Shown: piece after piece, positions 27,801-35,696 of the stretch | Numbering within the stretch: the stretch's first letter is position 1 | Layout of the letters: every line of letters starts with the position of its first letter | Assembly (NCBI RefSeq): GCF_042681025.1 | Contig: NZ_JBHUER010000003.1 | Coordinates: forward strand, 124,001-188,000 | Source: Methylopila henanensis | GTDB taxonomy: Bacteria > Pseudomonadota > Alphaproteobacteria > Rhizobiales > Methylopilaceae | Reading direction: 5' to 3' | DNA: 64,000 nt | Notes under the pieces: model-generated | What the model saw: the letters and a program-made list of their open reading frames with translations, nothing else | What the model was told of the DNA's origin: nothing | Database searches by the model: none | Position numbers and translations under genes: made by a program

Positions 27801-28341
27801 GGCGTTCGGTCGCGTCCACCTGGCGCGTGCCGAACAGGGCGGCGAACAAGGCGAGCCCGAGGGCCGCCGCGAGCGCGGGATCGAACGACTGGAAGGCCTG
27901 CGGGCCGAGCGCGACGCCGAGCGCCGCGGTGATCGCCTTGAGCTGCAGCGCGATGTAGGGCAGCGCGCCGACGATGGCCGCCAGCGCGACCAGCCCGGCC
28001 ACCGGCTGGCTCTTGCCGTAGCGCGCGCCGATGAAGTCGGCGACCGAGGTGATGTTCTGCGCCTTCGCGACGCGGATCACCCGCGCGACCAGCGGGTGGA
28101 ACAGGCCGATCGCCAGCGCCGGCCCGATCGCGAGCGCGAGATAGGCGTAGCCGGCGGAGGCGGCGTAGCCGACCGCGCCGAAGAACGCCCAGGCCGTGCA
28201 GTAGACCCCGAGACCGAGCGCGTAGGAGCAGCGCCTCAGCCGGCCGGTGAGCCAGGCGGGCTTGCGCGCGTCGCCATAGACGGCCACCGCGAACAGGACG
28301 GCGAAATAAAGCGCGGCGGCGCCGACGACCCAGGACTGCAC
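24847..28341 (-). CDS. Sodium:solute symporter - PAS - histidine kinase - receiver hybrid
   Basis: A 1164-residue sensor. Residues 1-520 are a 13-TM-like SSF (PutP family) module. They are followed by a PAS region (ITAIDKDMKLVAWNREF), a coiled coil, HisKA with His808 in AAASHDILQPLNAA, an HATPase domain (NLISNAIKYTPRG, GLGLSIVERIA) and a C-terminal receiver with phosphoacceptor D1092 in LLADYHLDEADG. The architecture matches the CbrA-like and NahK-like kinases that couple solute sensing to signalling. Start choice: a GTG at 28356 is possible, but GAGGAG lies 7 nt before the inner GTG. The sulfotransferase frame follows directly. Confidence 0.9.
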   Translation of the reverse strand: MQSWVVGAAALYFAVLFAVAVYGDARKPAWLTGRLRRCSYALGLGVYCTAWAFFGAVGYAASAGYAYLALAIGPALAIGLFHPLVARVIRVAKAQNITSVADFIGARYGKSQPVAGLVALAAIVGALPYIALQLKAITAALGVALGPQAFQSFDPALAAALGLALFAALFGTRQVDATERHDGLMLAVATESVAKLAAFVIVGGFVLWGAFDGPADLFARARAAGVSAPFEQAPAAAPFAAMLVVSFCAALLLPRQFHVTVVEARDPSEARKAAWLFPVYLLAMALFVAPVALGGLVVFAQAPGSPPPDLYVLALPLAVDAPAIAAIAFVGGLSAATAMVVVETVALAIMASNDLAVPALLRGGGSARRGDMVRRLLTIRRVAIVAILLLAYAAHRLAGGAELAKLGLIALAAAAQLAPAFFGGLMWRRATARGAVAGLLAGLAVWAWTLVIPNIAFAARLTAEGPFGVAWLAPQTLFGFGFDDPFANGVFWSLALNAAAFVLASLSRGPSAIERQQAESFANDGAPQDAGVSAAPFRPWRARVTTADVKHAVARYIGAERAERAFLGYEAGRGGAVAEDGEVDVQTLRFAEHLLASAIGAASSRMVLSMLLSRRNVTTRDALQLLDDASAALQSNRDVLQTALDHARQGITAIDKDMKLVAWNREFRELFDLPEEMIYLGVGLDDIFRFNAARGLYGPVHAEEFVADRIQRFVVRLETMRTRLQPSGRVIEIRSARMPDSGVVTTYTDITETVAAQQALEVANENLERRVRERTRELTRLNQELARAKTVADEANISKTRFLAAASHDILQPLNAARLFSTSLMERIGPDREEGRLARNVEASLDAVEEILSALLDISRLDTGAMRPELSAFRLDDITAQLGREFAPVAAEKGLKLSVIGTSLTVRSDRKLLRRLLQNLISNAIKYTPRGRVIVGVRRLKGRIRVEVWDTGLGIASGQQQLVFREFKRLEQGAKVAPGLGLGLSIVERIARVLDHPLTLRSQPGVGSVFSVEIPTTVAAPPARAVEGPAAANSSPLSGLVVLAIDNEPSILEGMSTLLTGWGCTALTAASQREGERVVHKHKLTPDVLLADYHLDEADGLEAIVNLRWKLGTPIPAVLITADRSPGLRNLAAEKDIQVLPKPIRPAALRALLAQLLARRAAAE

Positions 28342-28484
28342 GTAACGGCTCCTCACGCGCGGGCGTCGCGGCGCCGACCGGAGAGAGGGCTGCTTGCCTT
28401 GCGCTTCAATCCTTCGTTAACGTCGGGCGGCTCGGCTGACAATTTGTCCGTTGGTTCGGCCGGCCATGCATTACGGGGCGTCAC

Positions 28485-28919
28485 ATGTCGATGATTCAGG
28501 AATTCAAAGAATTCGCGATGAAGGGCAACGTCGTCGACCTGGCGGTCGGCGTCATCATCGGAGCGGCGTTCGGCAAGATCGTCGAAAGCCTGGTCGGCGA
28601 CGTGTTCATGCCGATCATCGGCGCGGTCGTCGGCGGCCTCGACTTCTCGAACTATTTCGTCGGCCTGTCGTCGGCGGTAACGGCCACGTCGCTCGCCGAC
28701 GCCAAGAAGCAGGGCGCCGTGCTGGCCTACGGCAACTTCCTGACTATCGCCATCAACTTCCTGATCATCGCCTTCATTCTGTTCCTCGTGATCAAGGCCG
28801 TGAACCGGCTGAAGAAGAAGGAAGAGGAGAAGCCGGCTCCGGTCGCGGAAGTGCCGCAGGACGTGAAGCTGCTCGGCGAGATCCGCGACCTTCTGGCCGG
28901 CTCCCAGGCGCGCCTCTAA
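28485..28919 (+). CDS. mscL: Large-conductance mechanosensitive channel MscL
   Basis: A homopentameric channel that releases solutes on hypo-osmotic shock. It is 144 residues: the N-terminal amphipathic helix QEFKEFAMKGNVVDLAVGVI runs into TM1 with the Gly-rich gate (GVIIGAAFGKIV), then a periplasmic loop, TM2 (about 82-105) and the cytoplasmic charged cluster KKKEEEK with a C-terminal helix. All family landmarks are present. A second ATG at codon 3 is an alternative start. It is divergent from the symporter-kinase and convergent with the next gene. Confidence 0.95.
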   Translation: MSMIQEFKEFAMKGNVVDLAVGVIIGAAFGKIVESLVGDVFMPIIGAVVGGLDFSNYFVGLSSAVTATSLADAKKQGAVLAYGNFLTIAINFLIIAFILFLVIKAVNRLKKKEEEKPAPVAEVPQDVKLLGEIRDLLAGSQARL

Positions 28920-28928
28920 GGCGAGGCT

Positions 28929-30176
28929 TCAGTGCAGCGCCCGTCGCGCCGTCGCGGCGGGCGGCTCCCCCACCAGCCGGTCGAGATCGGGGTTCTCGCA
29001 GACGCCGCGGGCCTCCTCCAGAAGCTTGGCGTGCTCCGACGTCGTGATGACGCCGTCGCGGCGAAGCCAGTCGAGCACGTCGGTCTGTTCCTCGATGGTC
29101 CGGGCGGGGTTCGGCCGCGCGAAGGCCCGCAGCGCCGCGAGGCGCCGGGCGTCGATCGCCGCCACGATCGTCTGCGCCTGCCGGTCGGCGATCAGCCGTA
29201 TCCACGGATAGGGCGCGGCGTATCGGGTGCGCGCCACGACGCTCGCAAGCGCGACGCCGCCGAGCAGGATCAGGCCGAGCGGCCCGAAATCCGCGATCGC
29301 GCGCGGCAGCCCCGGCCCGCCGACATAGTGGTCGGCCGGAACGCCGGCGGTGACGATGGCGGCGAGCGCCGAGACGATCGCGAAGGTCCACAGCATCGCG
29401 CCGGCGGCCAGCACGAAATCGAGGCCCGTGTCGTAGTCGTCCTCGGCGGCGGGCTCGGGCAGGTCGGCGTAGGCGAGCGAAATCTCGCGGCCGCCTTCGA
29501 ACAGATGGTCTCCCCGCCACCTGAGCCGGTCCGGGGCGAGCGTCACCGTCACGCTCTCGAAGGCGCGGCGCTGGCGGAAGGTCTGGTCCGGCGCGGCCGC
29601 CGGCGCGGGCTCGGCGCCGATCAGCCGGGCGCGCTCCGCCTCCGCTTCGGCCGCGGAGATGGCTTCGGCGCGCGTCAGGCGTTCCAGCCGGCGCAGGCGC
29701 TCGCGGACCGTCTGCGGCGAGTCGTCCTCCTCGGCGGCGAGAAGGGCCCCCGCGCGCCGGCTTTCGATCTCCGCCAGCAGCGTGGCGCGCTGCGGATCGT
29801 CGAGCACCGTGATTACGCGATCGCCGGCGAAGATGCGGGTCACCTCGCCGCCGCGCCATCGCCGGGTGAGCAGCGCCCCCGCGAGCAGCACGAGCGCCCC
29901 GGCCGCATGAACGGCGAGCGTGACAGGCTGCGGCCCGTCCCGCCAGGCGGCGAAGATCGCGAGCCCGGCCGGCACGAGGATCACCCAGCGCAAAGCGCCG
30001 TCGGGCAGGATCAAGCGCTCGTAGCTGGAGGGCGCGCCGATCTCCGGCCACGGGACCTTCACGCGACGGGCGTGCTCCCGCTTCTGCTCGAGCGTGTGCT
30101 CGAGGGCGTCGGGACGGAAGCGGAAGCTCGTGCGGAACGCGCCGCGCTTCTGGGTGAACTCGGTTGACGGCGCCAT
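28929..30176 (-). CDS. Membrane protein of unknown function
   Basis: A 415-residue protein I do not recognise. A soluble N-terminus precedes two hydrophobic segments (about 64-80 and 88-105), then a charged helical stretch with probable coiled coil (about 130-190, many E/R/A). A second pair of TMs lies at about 255-280 and 298-315. The C-terminal 100 residues are soluble and end in helices (EEQTDVLDWLRRDGVITTSEH). DRVITVLDDPQ and DRQAQTIVAA read like two copies of a similar short beta-unit after each TM pair, suggesting an internal duplication. It may be envelope-associated. Confidence 0.7.
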   Translation of the reverse strand: MAPSTEFTQKRGAFRTSFRFRPDALEHTLEQKREHARRVKVPWPEIGAPSSYERLILPDGALRWVILVPAGLAIFAAWRDGPQPVTLAVHAAGALVLLAGALLTRRWRGGEVTRIFAGDRVITVLDDPQRATLLAEIESRRAGALLAAEEDDSPQTVRERLRRLERLTRAEAISAAEAEAERARLIGAEPAPAAAPDQTFRQRRAFESVTVTLAPDRLRWRGDHLFEGGREISLAYADLPEPAAEDDYDTGLDFVLAAGAMLWTFAIVSALAAIVTAGVPADHYVGGPGLPRAIADFGPLGLILLGGVALASVVARTRYAAPYPWIRLIADRQAQTIVAAIDARRLAALRAFARPNPARTIEEQTDVLDWLRRDGVITTSEHAKLLEEARGVCENPDLDRLVGEPPAATARRALH

Positions 30177-30270
30177 CCGTCGCTGGCCTCGGCTGATGCG
30201 AAGGCCTCACCCAAGCGCGCCGCGGCTTAACGCGGCGCTTCCGGCCGCCGGGATTCTCGCGGCACGGTGA

Positions 30271-30417
30271 GCGCCGCGTGAACGCGTTGAAGCGATTTTC
30301 GCGCGCACCGCTCGATTCCGGGACGAATGGCGGGGCGAAACGCCCGGACCCGAGCGCTTCGCGGCCTATTGGGAGCGGCTGAACGCCCCGCCCGCGGCGC
30401 TCTGGGCGCAAGGGTGA
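30271..30417 (+). pseudogene. Possible start-less coding remnant in the gap before the small ORFs
   Basis: The interval 30177-30498 carries no conventional gene. Within it a 48-codon open stretch between two stops reads with coding-like composition (for example GPERFAAYWERLNAPP), but it has no ATG, GTG or TTG start. It may be the tail of a decayed gene or chance. The rest of the interval shows nothing I can name. Confidence 0.2.
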
Positions 30418-30498
30418 GCGCGGGCCGGTTTGCGTTTTCGCGGTTCAGTCCTACATTGGATTGGGACTGGCGTAGAACCGAGTTCAGGAGCCATCGCC

Positions 30499-30627
30499 GT
30501 GACGGGTTTTGAAGTGTCCGCCTTCGTTGGAGTGTTGCTGGTCGCAATGGCTTTCGCCTGGTCCGCCGCGAACGCTCCGCGTCCCCAGCCCGTGCGCGTG
30601 AAGGCGAAGGGCCAGCGCCGCCGTTGA
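30499..30627 (+). CDS. Small single-TM protein, 42 residues
   Basis: A GTG-started ORF with CAGGAG 8 nt upstream. One hydrophobic segment (about 8-24, SAFVGVLLVAMAFAWSA) is followed by a basic tail (VRVKAKGQRRR), which predicts an N-out, C-in single-pass peptide. I know no family for it. The ribosome site and the TM-plus-positive-tail design are the only support. The neighbouring short gene lies 76 nt downstream. Confidence 0.45.
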   Translation: MTGFEVSAFVGVLLVAMAFAWSAANAPRPQPVRVKAKGQRRR

Positions 30628-30703
30628 GCGGCCCAAGGGCGCTGCAACGAAGCCGCGCCTGGAACGTTTGCCCCCTGACATCCGAACCCGGAGAGCAGGC
30701 GGC

Positions 30704-30910
30704 ATGAAAAATCCCTGGATGAGCATGTGGCTGAGCGGCGCCAACGCTTTCGCGAGCGCCGCCCGTGGCCTGACAGCCGCCGAGATGCGGCGCGCGCAGT
30801 CGGCCATGTTCGAGGAAGCGACGCGCCAGAGCGTCGCCTTTTGGTCCGGGGCCGCCTTCGGCGCGAAGCTGGCCCCGGCGAAGCGGCGGGCGCGAACGCG
30901 GAAAGCCTGA
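30704..30910 (+). CDS. Small conserved protein (often mislabelled 'antifreeze protein')
   Basis: A 68-residue protein resembling short alphaproteobacterial proteins with a K-N-P-(W/F)-M-S-(M/L)-W-L-S start and a Lys/Arg-rich end (PAKRRARTRKA). The middle (ANAFASAARGLTAAEMRRAQ) is helical and Ala-rich and also resembles a short phasin-like helix. Database names such as antifreeze protein for this group are unsupported. The start is the ATG directly before KNPWMSMW. It is convergent with the asparaginase gene. Confidence 0.6.
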   Translation: MKNPWMSMWLSGANAFASAARGLTAAEMRRAQSAMFEEATRQSVAFWSGAAFGAKLAPAKRRARTRKA

Positions 30911-30935
30911 GGCTCCGCCGGCGGCCCGAAGCGCC

Positions 30936-32045
30936 TCAGTACTTCCAGAAAATCTCCTGCAGGGCCTTCGGGTCGTCCGTCTTGGTGAGCGCCAGCGCCG
31001 TCAGGAGACGCGCCTTCTGCGGGCTCTGGTCGCCGGCGGTCACCCAGTCCTGCTCGTCGTCCTTCTCCTCGCCGTTGCGGATCACCATGCCCCCGCCGGT
31101 GCGGGTGGCGCGGACCACCAGCGCCTTCTTGCGGACCTCGGCGAGCGGCGCCTCCATGTAATCCGCCACGCTGCCGTTGCCGGTGCCGGCGTAGATGAGC
31201 GCCTTGCCGCCGAGATCGGCGATCGCCGTCAGGGCCTTCGGGTCCATGGTCACATGGGCGTAGAACACGTCGACCTTCGGCAGGCTGTCGATCTTGTCGA
31301 TGTCGAACTCCGTCGCCGTCGTGTGCGGGCGGGCCGGCAGGCGGTAGAAATAGGGCTTGCTCTCCACCACCACGCCAAGCGGCCCGTAGAGCGAGCGGAA
31401 CGCCTCCACCTTGAGCGCATGGCCCTTGGTGACGTCGCGCGCGGAGTGGATCTCGTCGTTCAGCGCCACCAGCACGCCCTTGCCCTTCGCCTCGGGGCTC
31501 GCGGCCACCACCGTGGCGTTGTAGAGGTTGAGCGGGCCGTCGGCCGACAGCGCGGTTCCCGGCCGCATGGCGCCGACGATCACCACGGGCTTGTCGGTCT
31601 TCAGCGTCAGGTTGAGGAAGTACGAGGTCTCCTCGATCGTGTCGGTGCCGTGGGTGATCATCACGGCGTCCACATCCGGCTGCTTCACCAGTTCCGACAC
31701 CCGCTTCGCGAGCTTCAGCAGCCGTTCGTCGTTGAAGCTTTCGGAGCCGATCTGGAAGATCTGCTCGCCGCGGACGTCCGCGACCTGGCTCATCTCCGGC
31801 ACGGCGGCGATGATCTTGTCGACCGCGACCTTGGCGCTGTCGTAGTCGCCGGTGTTGACGCTCGACGCGCCCGCGCCGGCGATCGTGCCGCCGGTGCCGA
31901 TCACCACGATGCGCGGCTTCGCCGTCGCCTGCGCCTGCGGAGCCGGCGCGCCGGCGTCCTGCGCCACGGCGGGAGCGGCGAGGGCGACGCCCAGAAGCGC
32001 GGCGGCGAGCAGCGGGGCGGCGAAACGGACGATTGTCGCGGACAT
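30936..32045 (-). CDS. ansB: Periplasmic type II L-asparaginase
   Basis: A 369-residue enzyme that hydrolyses asparagine to aspartate and ammonia. A signal peptide (1-29, ending AVAQ) and a short linker precede the catalytic motifs: nucleophile Thr54 in VIGTGGTIAGAG, Thr134-Asp135 in ITHGTDTIEET, and the conserved Lys in ARDVTKGHAL. VGAMRPGTALSADGPLNLYN is strongly conserved. The signal peptide marks it as the periplasmic high-affinity class rather than cytoplasmic AnsA. It may also act on glutamine. It stands alone. Confidence 0.9.
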   Translation of the reverse strand: MSATIVRFAAPLLAAALLGVALAAPAVAQDAGAPAPQAQATAKPRIVVIGTGGTIAGAGASSVNTGDYDSAKVAVDKIIAAVPEMSQVADVRGEQIFQIGSESFNDERLLKLAKRVSELVKQPDVDAVMITHGTDTIEETSYFLNLTLKTDKPVVIVGAMRPGTALSADGPLNLYNATVVAASPEAKGKGVLVALNDEIHSARDVTKGHALKVEAFRSLYGPLGVVVESKPYFYRLPARPHTTATEFDIDKIDSLPKVDVFYAHVTMDPKALTAIADLGGKALIYAGTGNGSVADYMEAPLAEVRKKALVVRATRTGGGMVIRNGEEKDDEQDWVTAGDQSPQKARLLTALALTKTDDPKALQEIFWKY

Positions 32046-32167
32046 GAACCTTGGCCCCGTGCTGCGGCCGCGGCGCGGCCTTCAGCCCATGGGTTTAGGC
32101 CGCGAGCGGCTCAAGGCGAGAGGCGCGGCGCCCGAACGCGCGCCATGGCTGCGAAACGGGCGAAGCC

Positions 32168-35140
32168 TCAGTGCGCCTCGTCCCAGTTTTCCGCGGCCCG
32201 GGCGTCGACCTTGAGCGGCACGCTGAGCTGGAGCGCCGGCAGCGGCGCCTGCTCCATCACGCGGGCGACCACCGGCAGCGTCGCCTCGACCTCGTCGTCC
32301 GGGGCCTCGAACACCAGTTCGTCATGCACCTGCAGCAGCATCTTCGCCGACAGGCCGGCGTCCGACAGCGCGGCCTCCATGCGCGCCATGGCGCGGCGGA
32401 TGATGTCGGCGGCCGAGCCCTGGATTGGCGCGTTGATGGCCGCACGCTCATAGTTCGCGCGCTCGGCCGGGTTCTTGGCGTTGATCAGCGGATAATGGCA
32501 CTTCCGGCCGAAGATGGTGGTGACGTAGCCGTCCTCGCGCGCCGCCGCCTTGGTCGCCTCCATGTAGTCGCGGATGCCGGGGAAGCGCTCGAAATAGGTC
32601 CTGATGTAGAGCCCGGCCTCCTCGCGCCCGATCGAGAGCTGGTTCGCGAGGCCGAAGGCGGAGATGCCGTAGATGATGCCGAAGTTGATCGCCTTCGCCC
32701 GCCGCCGCACGTCGGCGGGCATGCCCTCGACCGGCACGCCGAACATTTCGGACGCTGTCATGGCGTGGATGTCGAGGCCGTCGGCGAAGGCCTGCCGCAG
32801 CTGCGGGATGTCGGCCATATGGGCCAGCACGCGCAGCTCGATCTGGCTGTAGTCGGCGGAGATCAGCTTCCTTCCTTCCTCCGCCACGAAGGCGCGGCGG
32901 ATCTTGCGGCCCTCCTCGGTGCGGATCGGGATGTTCTGGATGTTGGGTTCGGTCGAGGACAGCCGACCGGTCGTGGTCGCGGCGAGCTGGAAGTTGGTGT
33001 GCACCCGCCGCGTGTCCGGGTGCAGGTAGGTCGGCAGCGCGTCGGCGTAGGTGGACTTGAGCTTCGAGAGCTGGCGCCAGTCGAGGATCAGCCGTGGGAG
33101 GTCGTGGCCGGCGGCGGCGAGCTCCTCCAGCACGTTGGCCGCCGTGCCCCAGGCGCCGGTCTTGGTCTTCTTCGCGCCGGGCAGGCCCATCTTGCCGAAC
33201 AGGATGTCGCCGAGCTGCTTCGGCGAGCCGAGGTTGAACGGCTCGCCGGCGCGGGAATGGATTTCCGCCTCGAGCGCGCCCATGCGCTGGGCGAGCTCGC
33301 CTGACAGCCGCGACAGCATCGCCCGGTCGATCGCGATCCCGCGGCGCTCCATCACCGACAGCGTGGCCGGCATAGGCCGCTCCAGCGTCTCGTAGACGGT
33401 CGTCATGCGCTCGGCGATCAGCCGCTGCTTGAACAGCCGCCACAGCCGAAGGCTCGAATCGGCGCGCTCGGCGGCGTAGGGCGCGACCTTGTCGATCGGC
33501 GCCTGCTCCAGCGGCAGCCGCGCGCGGCCGGTTCCCGTCACCTCGTCGGCCGTGATCATCGCGTGGCCGAGATGACGGCGGGCGAGTTCGTCCAGGCCCT
33601 GGCCGCCGAGGCCGCTGTCCAGAACATAGGACATCAGCAGCACGTCGTCGTAGGGAGCGACGCCCCGGCCGCGTTCCGCGAGCAGCGTCAGGCCGAACTT
33701 CACGCCGTGGCCGATCTTGAGGATCGAGTCGTCCTCCAGCACGTCGCTCAGCAGCGTCAGGGCTTCCGCCTCCGGAATCTGGCCCTCGACCGGCCCGGCC
33801 CCGCCCTCGCTCAGCAGGTCGCCTCCGGCCGAGACGTGGCCGAGCGGGACATAGGCCGCGAGCCCCGGCGCGACGGCGAGCGACACGCCGACGATCTCCG
33901 CGCGCATCGGGTCGATCGACGAGGCCTCGAGGCCGAACGCGACATGCCCCTGCTCGCGGATGGCCGCGATCCATTCGGCGAGACGCTCCGGGTCGCGCAC
34001 CACGTCGTAGCCTGCGCGGTCGACGGCGACGGTCGCCGCCTCGGCCCGAAGCTTCTCGGCGAGCGCCTGCGGCGTCGCGCCGTCGGCCGTCGCGGCGGCC
34101 CGCTCGAGCCGGTCGATCTCGCCGGCGCGGCTTGCGGGCGAATCCGGTTCGGCGTCGAGCGCGGCGCCGTCGGCCTCCGGGGAGGGGGAGGGCGCCGGGC
34201 GCCGGGTCGACATCATCTCCGCGTCCGGCGTGACGGACGCGATGTCGACGCCGGTCGCCTCCGCCACGCGGCGGGTCAGCGTGTTGAACTCCATCGCCTT
34301 CAGGAAGGCCACGAGCCGGGTCGGATTGGGCTCGTCGACGCCGAGCGCCTCCAGCGGCACATCGAGCGTCATGTGTTGGTCGAGCGTCACGAGGCGCTTC
34401 GAGATGCGCGCGAGCTCGGCGTTCGCGATCAAGTTCTCGCGCCGCTTGGGCTGCTTGATCTCATGGGCCCGCTCCAGCAGCGTCTCAAGGTCGCCGTACT
34501 CCTCGAGCAGCTGCGCGGCGGTCTTGGCGCCGATCCCGGGCACGCCCGGCACGTTGTCAACCGAGTCGCCGGCGAGCGCCTGCAGGTCGATCATCTTCTC
34601 CGGGCGCACGCCGAACTTCTCGAACACCTCGTCCGGCCCGATGCGCTTGTCCTTGACCGGATCGAGCATGGTCACGCCGCCGCCGACGAGCTGGAACAGG
34701 TCCTTGTCGGAGCCGACGATGGTGGTCTCCGCGCCCGCCTCGGAGGCGAGCCGCGCATAGGTCGCGATCAGGTCGTCCGCCTCGTAGCCGGCCTGCTCGA
34801 GCGCGGGGATGGAGAAGGCGCGCGTGGCGTTCCGGATCAGCGGAAACTGCGGGATCAGGTCTTCCGGCGGCTCGGAGCGGTTCGCCTTGTAGTCGGCGTA
34901 GACCTCCTTGCGGAAGGTCGTCTCCGACTTGTCGAACACCACCGCGAGATGGGTCGGGTCGACCCAGCCGGCGTCGCGCAGCAGCTTCCACAGCATGTTG
35001 CAGAAGCCGGAGACCGCGCCGACCGGCAGGCCGTCGGACGGCCGGGTCAGCGGGGGCAGCGCGTGGAACGCCCGGAAGATGTAGGACGAGCCGTCCACGA
35101 GGACGACGTGGTCGCCTTTGGCGACGGGGCGGCTGGGCAT
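32168..35140 (-). CDS. polA: DNA polymerase I, with degenerate 3'-5' exonuclease site
   Basis: A 990-residue repair and Okazaki-processing polymerase. The 5'-3' exonuclease domain (1-300) begins VVLVDGSSYIFRAFHALPPL. The polymerase domain is intact: motif A DYSQIELRVLAH (Asp763), motif B RRAKAINFGIIYGIS, and motif C QVHDELVFEAP (Asp940). The 3'-5' exonuclease domain (about 380-580) is present but altered: FGLEASS puts Gly403 at the position of E. coli Asp355, KFG puts Gly483 at Asp424, and YAAER puts Arg559 at Asp501. Only the Glu357 equivalent (E405) remains. Proofreading is probably lost. Confidence 0.95.
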   Translation of the reverse strand: MPSRPVAKGDHVVLVDGSSYIFRAFHALPPLTRPSDGLPVGAVSGFCNMLWKLLRDAGWVDPTHLAVVFDKSETTFRKEVYADYKANRSEPPEDLIPQFPLIRNATRAFSIPALEQAGYEADDLIATYARLASEAGAETTIVGSDKDLFQLVGGGVTMLDPVKDKRIGPDEVFEKFGVRPEKMIDLQALAGDSVDNVPGVPGIGAKTAAQLLEEYGDLETLLERAHEIKQPKRRENLIANAELARISKRLVTLDQHMTLDVPLEALGVDEPNPTRLVAFLKAMEFNTLTRRVAEATGVDIASVTPDAEMMSTRRPAPSPSPEADGAALDAEPDSPASRAGEIDRLERAAATADGATPQALAEKLRAEAATVAVDRAGYDVVRDPERLAEWIAAIREQGHVAFGLEASSIDPMRAEIVGVSLAVAPGLAAYVPLGHVSAGGDLLSEGGAGPVEGQIPEAEALTLLSDVLEDDSILKIGHGVKFGLTLLAERGRGVAPYDDVLLMSYVLDSGLGGQGLDELARRHLGHAMITADEVTGTGRARLPLEQAPIDKVAPYAAERADSSLRLWRLFKQRLIAERMTTVYETLERPMPATLSVMERRGIAIDRAMLSRLSGELAQRMGALEAEIHSRAGEPFNLGSPKQLGDILFGKMGLPGAKKTKTGAWGTAANVLEELAAAGHDLPRLILDWRQLSKLKSTYADALPTYLHPDTRRVHTNFQLAATTTGRLSSTEPNIQNIPIRTEEGRKIRRAFVAEEGRKLISADYSQIELRVLAHMADIPQLRQAFADGLDIHAMTASEMFGVPVEGMPADVRRRAKAINFGIIYGISAFGLANQLSIGREEAGLYIRTYFERFPGIRDYMEATKAAAREDGYVTTIFGRKCHYPLINAKNPAERANYERAAINAPIQGSAADIIRRAMARMEAALSDAGLSAKMLLQVHDELVFEAPDDEVEATLPVVARVMEQAPLPALQLSVPLKVDARAAENWDEAH

Positions 35141-35237
35141 GCGTTCGGCCTGATCCCGGAGGAGGGTGCGGCCGGGACTATAAGCGCCGCCGGCCCGAAG
35201 GGAACCCGACGCCGCGCCCGGGAGGCCAGCGCGATAC

Positions 35238-35275
35238 GAAACAGGCCGGACCGCGGGGGCGGTCCGGCCTGTTTC
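35238..35275 (-). terminator. Strong hairpin terminator after the cytochrome c gene
   Basis: A perfect 17-bp inverted repeat (GAAACAGGCCGGACCGC, loop GGGG, then its complement) lies between the cytochrome c stop and the polA start. On the minus strand the stem is followed by a short TTTCGT tail. It should end the cytochrome transcript, separating it from polA. Confidence 0.8.
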
Positions 35276-35303
35276 CGAAGGTTCCGCGCGGCGCGCGGAG
35301 CCG

Positions 35304-35696
35304 TCACTTCTCGAGGGTGATCGCCTTGCCGCTCTCGGCGGTGAACTCCTTGTCGCCGGCCGTGTAGCCGTTCAGCGACAAGATGTAGGCCATGATCGGG
35401 TCGAGCTGCTCGTCCTTGAGCGACTTCGGCGCCGTCTGCGGCATGTTCTCGTGGATCCACGTGCGGGCGTCGGTCGCGGTGCCGCCGCCGAAGCGGGCCT
35501 TCCAGACGTCGCCGAACAGCGCCGGGCCGAGCGCGCCCTTGCCCTTGGCCGCGTGGCAGGTGCGGCAGTGGGTGTTGTACTCGGACGTGCCCTTGTCGAG
35601 CTGCGCCTGGGTGAACGCCGGCTCGGCGGCCGAAGCCGAGGTGGCGAAGCCCGCGGCGCCGACAATCAGGCCTGCGAGAAGTCCGAAAGCCCTCAT
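35304..35696 (-). CDS. Small periplasmic c-type cytochrome
   Basis: A 130-residue class I cytochrome. The signal peptide (1-23, ending ASA) is followed by the haem site C44-R-T-C47-H48 and a likely distal Met85 in HENMPQTAP. The C-terminal helix (LDPIMAYILSLNGY) is typical of cytochrome domains attached to or serving quinoprotein alcohol dehydrogenases. It could carry electrons to an oxidase from methanol dehydrogenase or another dehydrogenase, but nothing in the sequence fixes the partner. Its own promoter and terminator flank it. The start is the ATG before RAFGLLAGL. Confidence 0.85.
   Translation of the reverse strand: MRAFGLLAGLIVGAAGFATSASAAEPAFTQAQLDKGTSEYNTHCRTCHAAKGKGALGPALFGDVWKARFGGGTATDARTWIHENMPQTAPKSLKDEQLDPIMAYILSLNGYTAGDKEFTAESGKAITLEK

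Noticed and set aside
25060..28494. An 1144-codon plus-strand open frame opposite the symporter-kinase
   Set aside because: It is antisense to a gene with intact SSF, kinase and receiver motifs. Long antisense frames are expected in such GC-rich DNA, and the translation is low-complexity Arg/Gly/Asp.
30704..30910. Antifreeze protein function for the 68-residue protein
   Set aside because: The label in databases has no functional basis; the sequence is a short Ala-rich helix with a basic tail.
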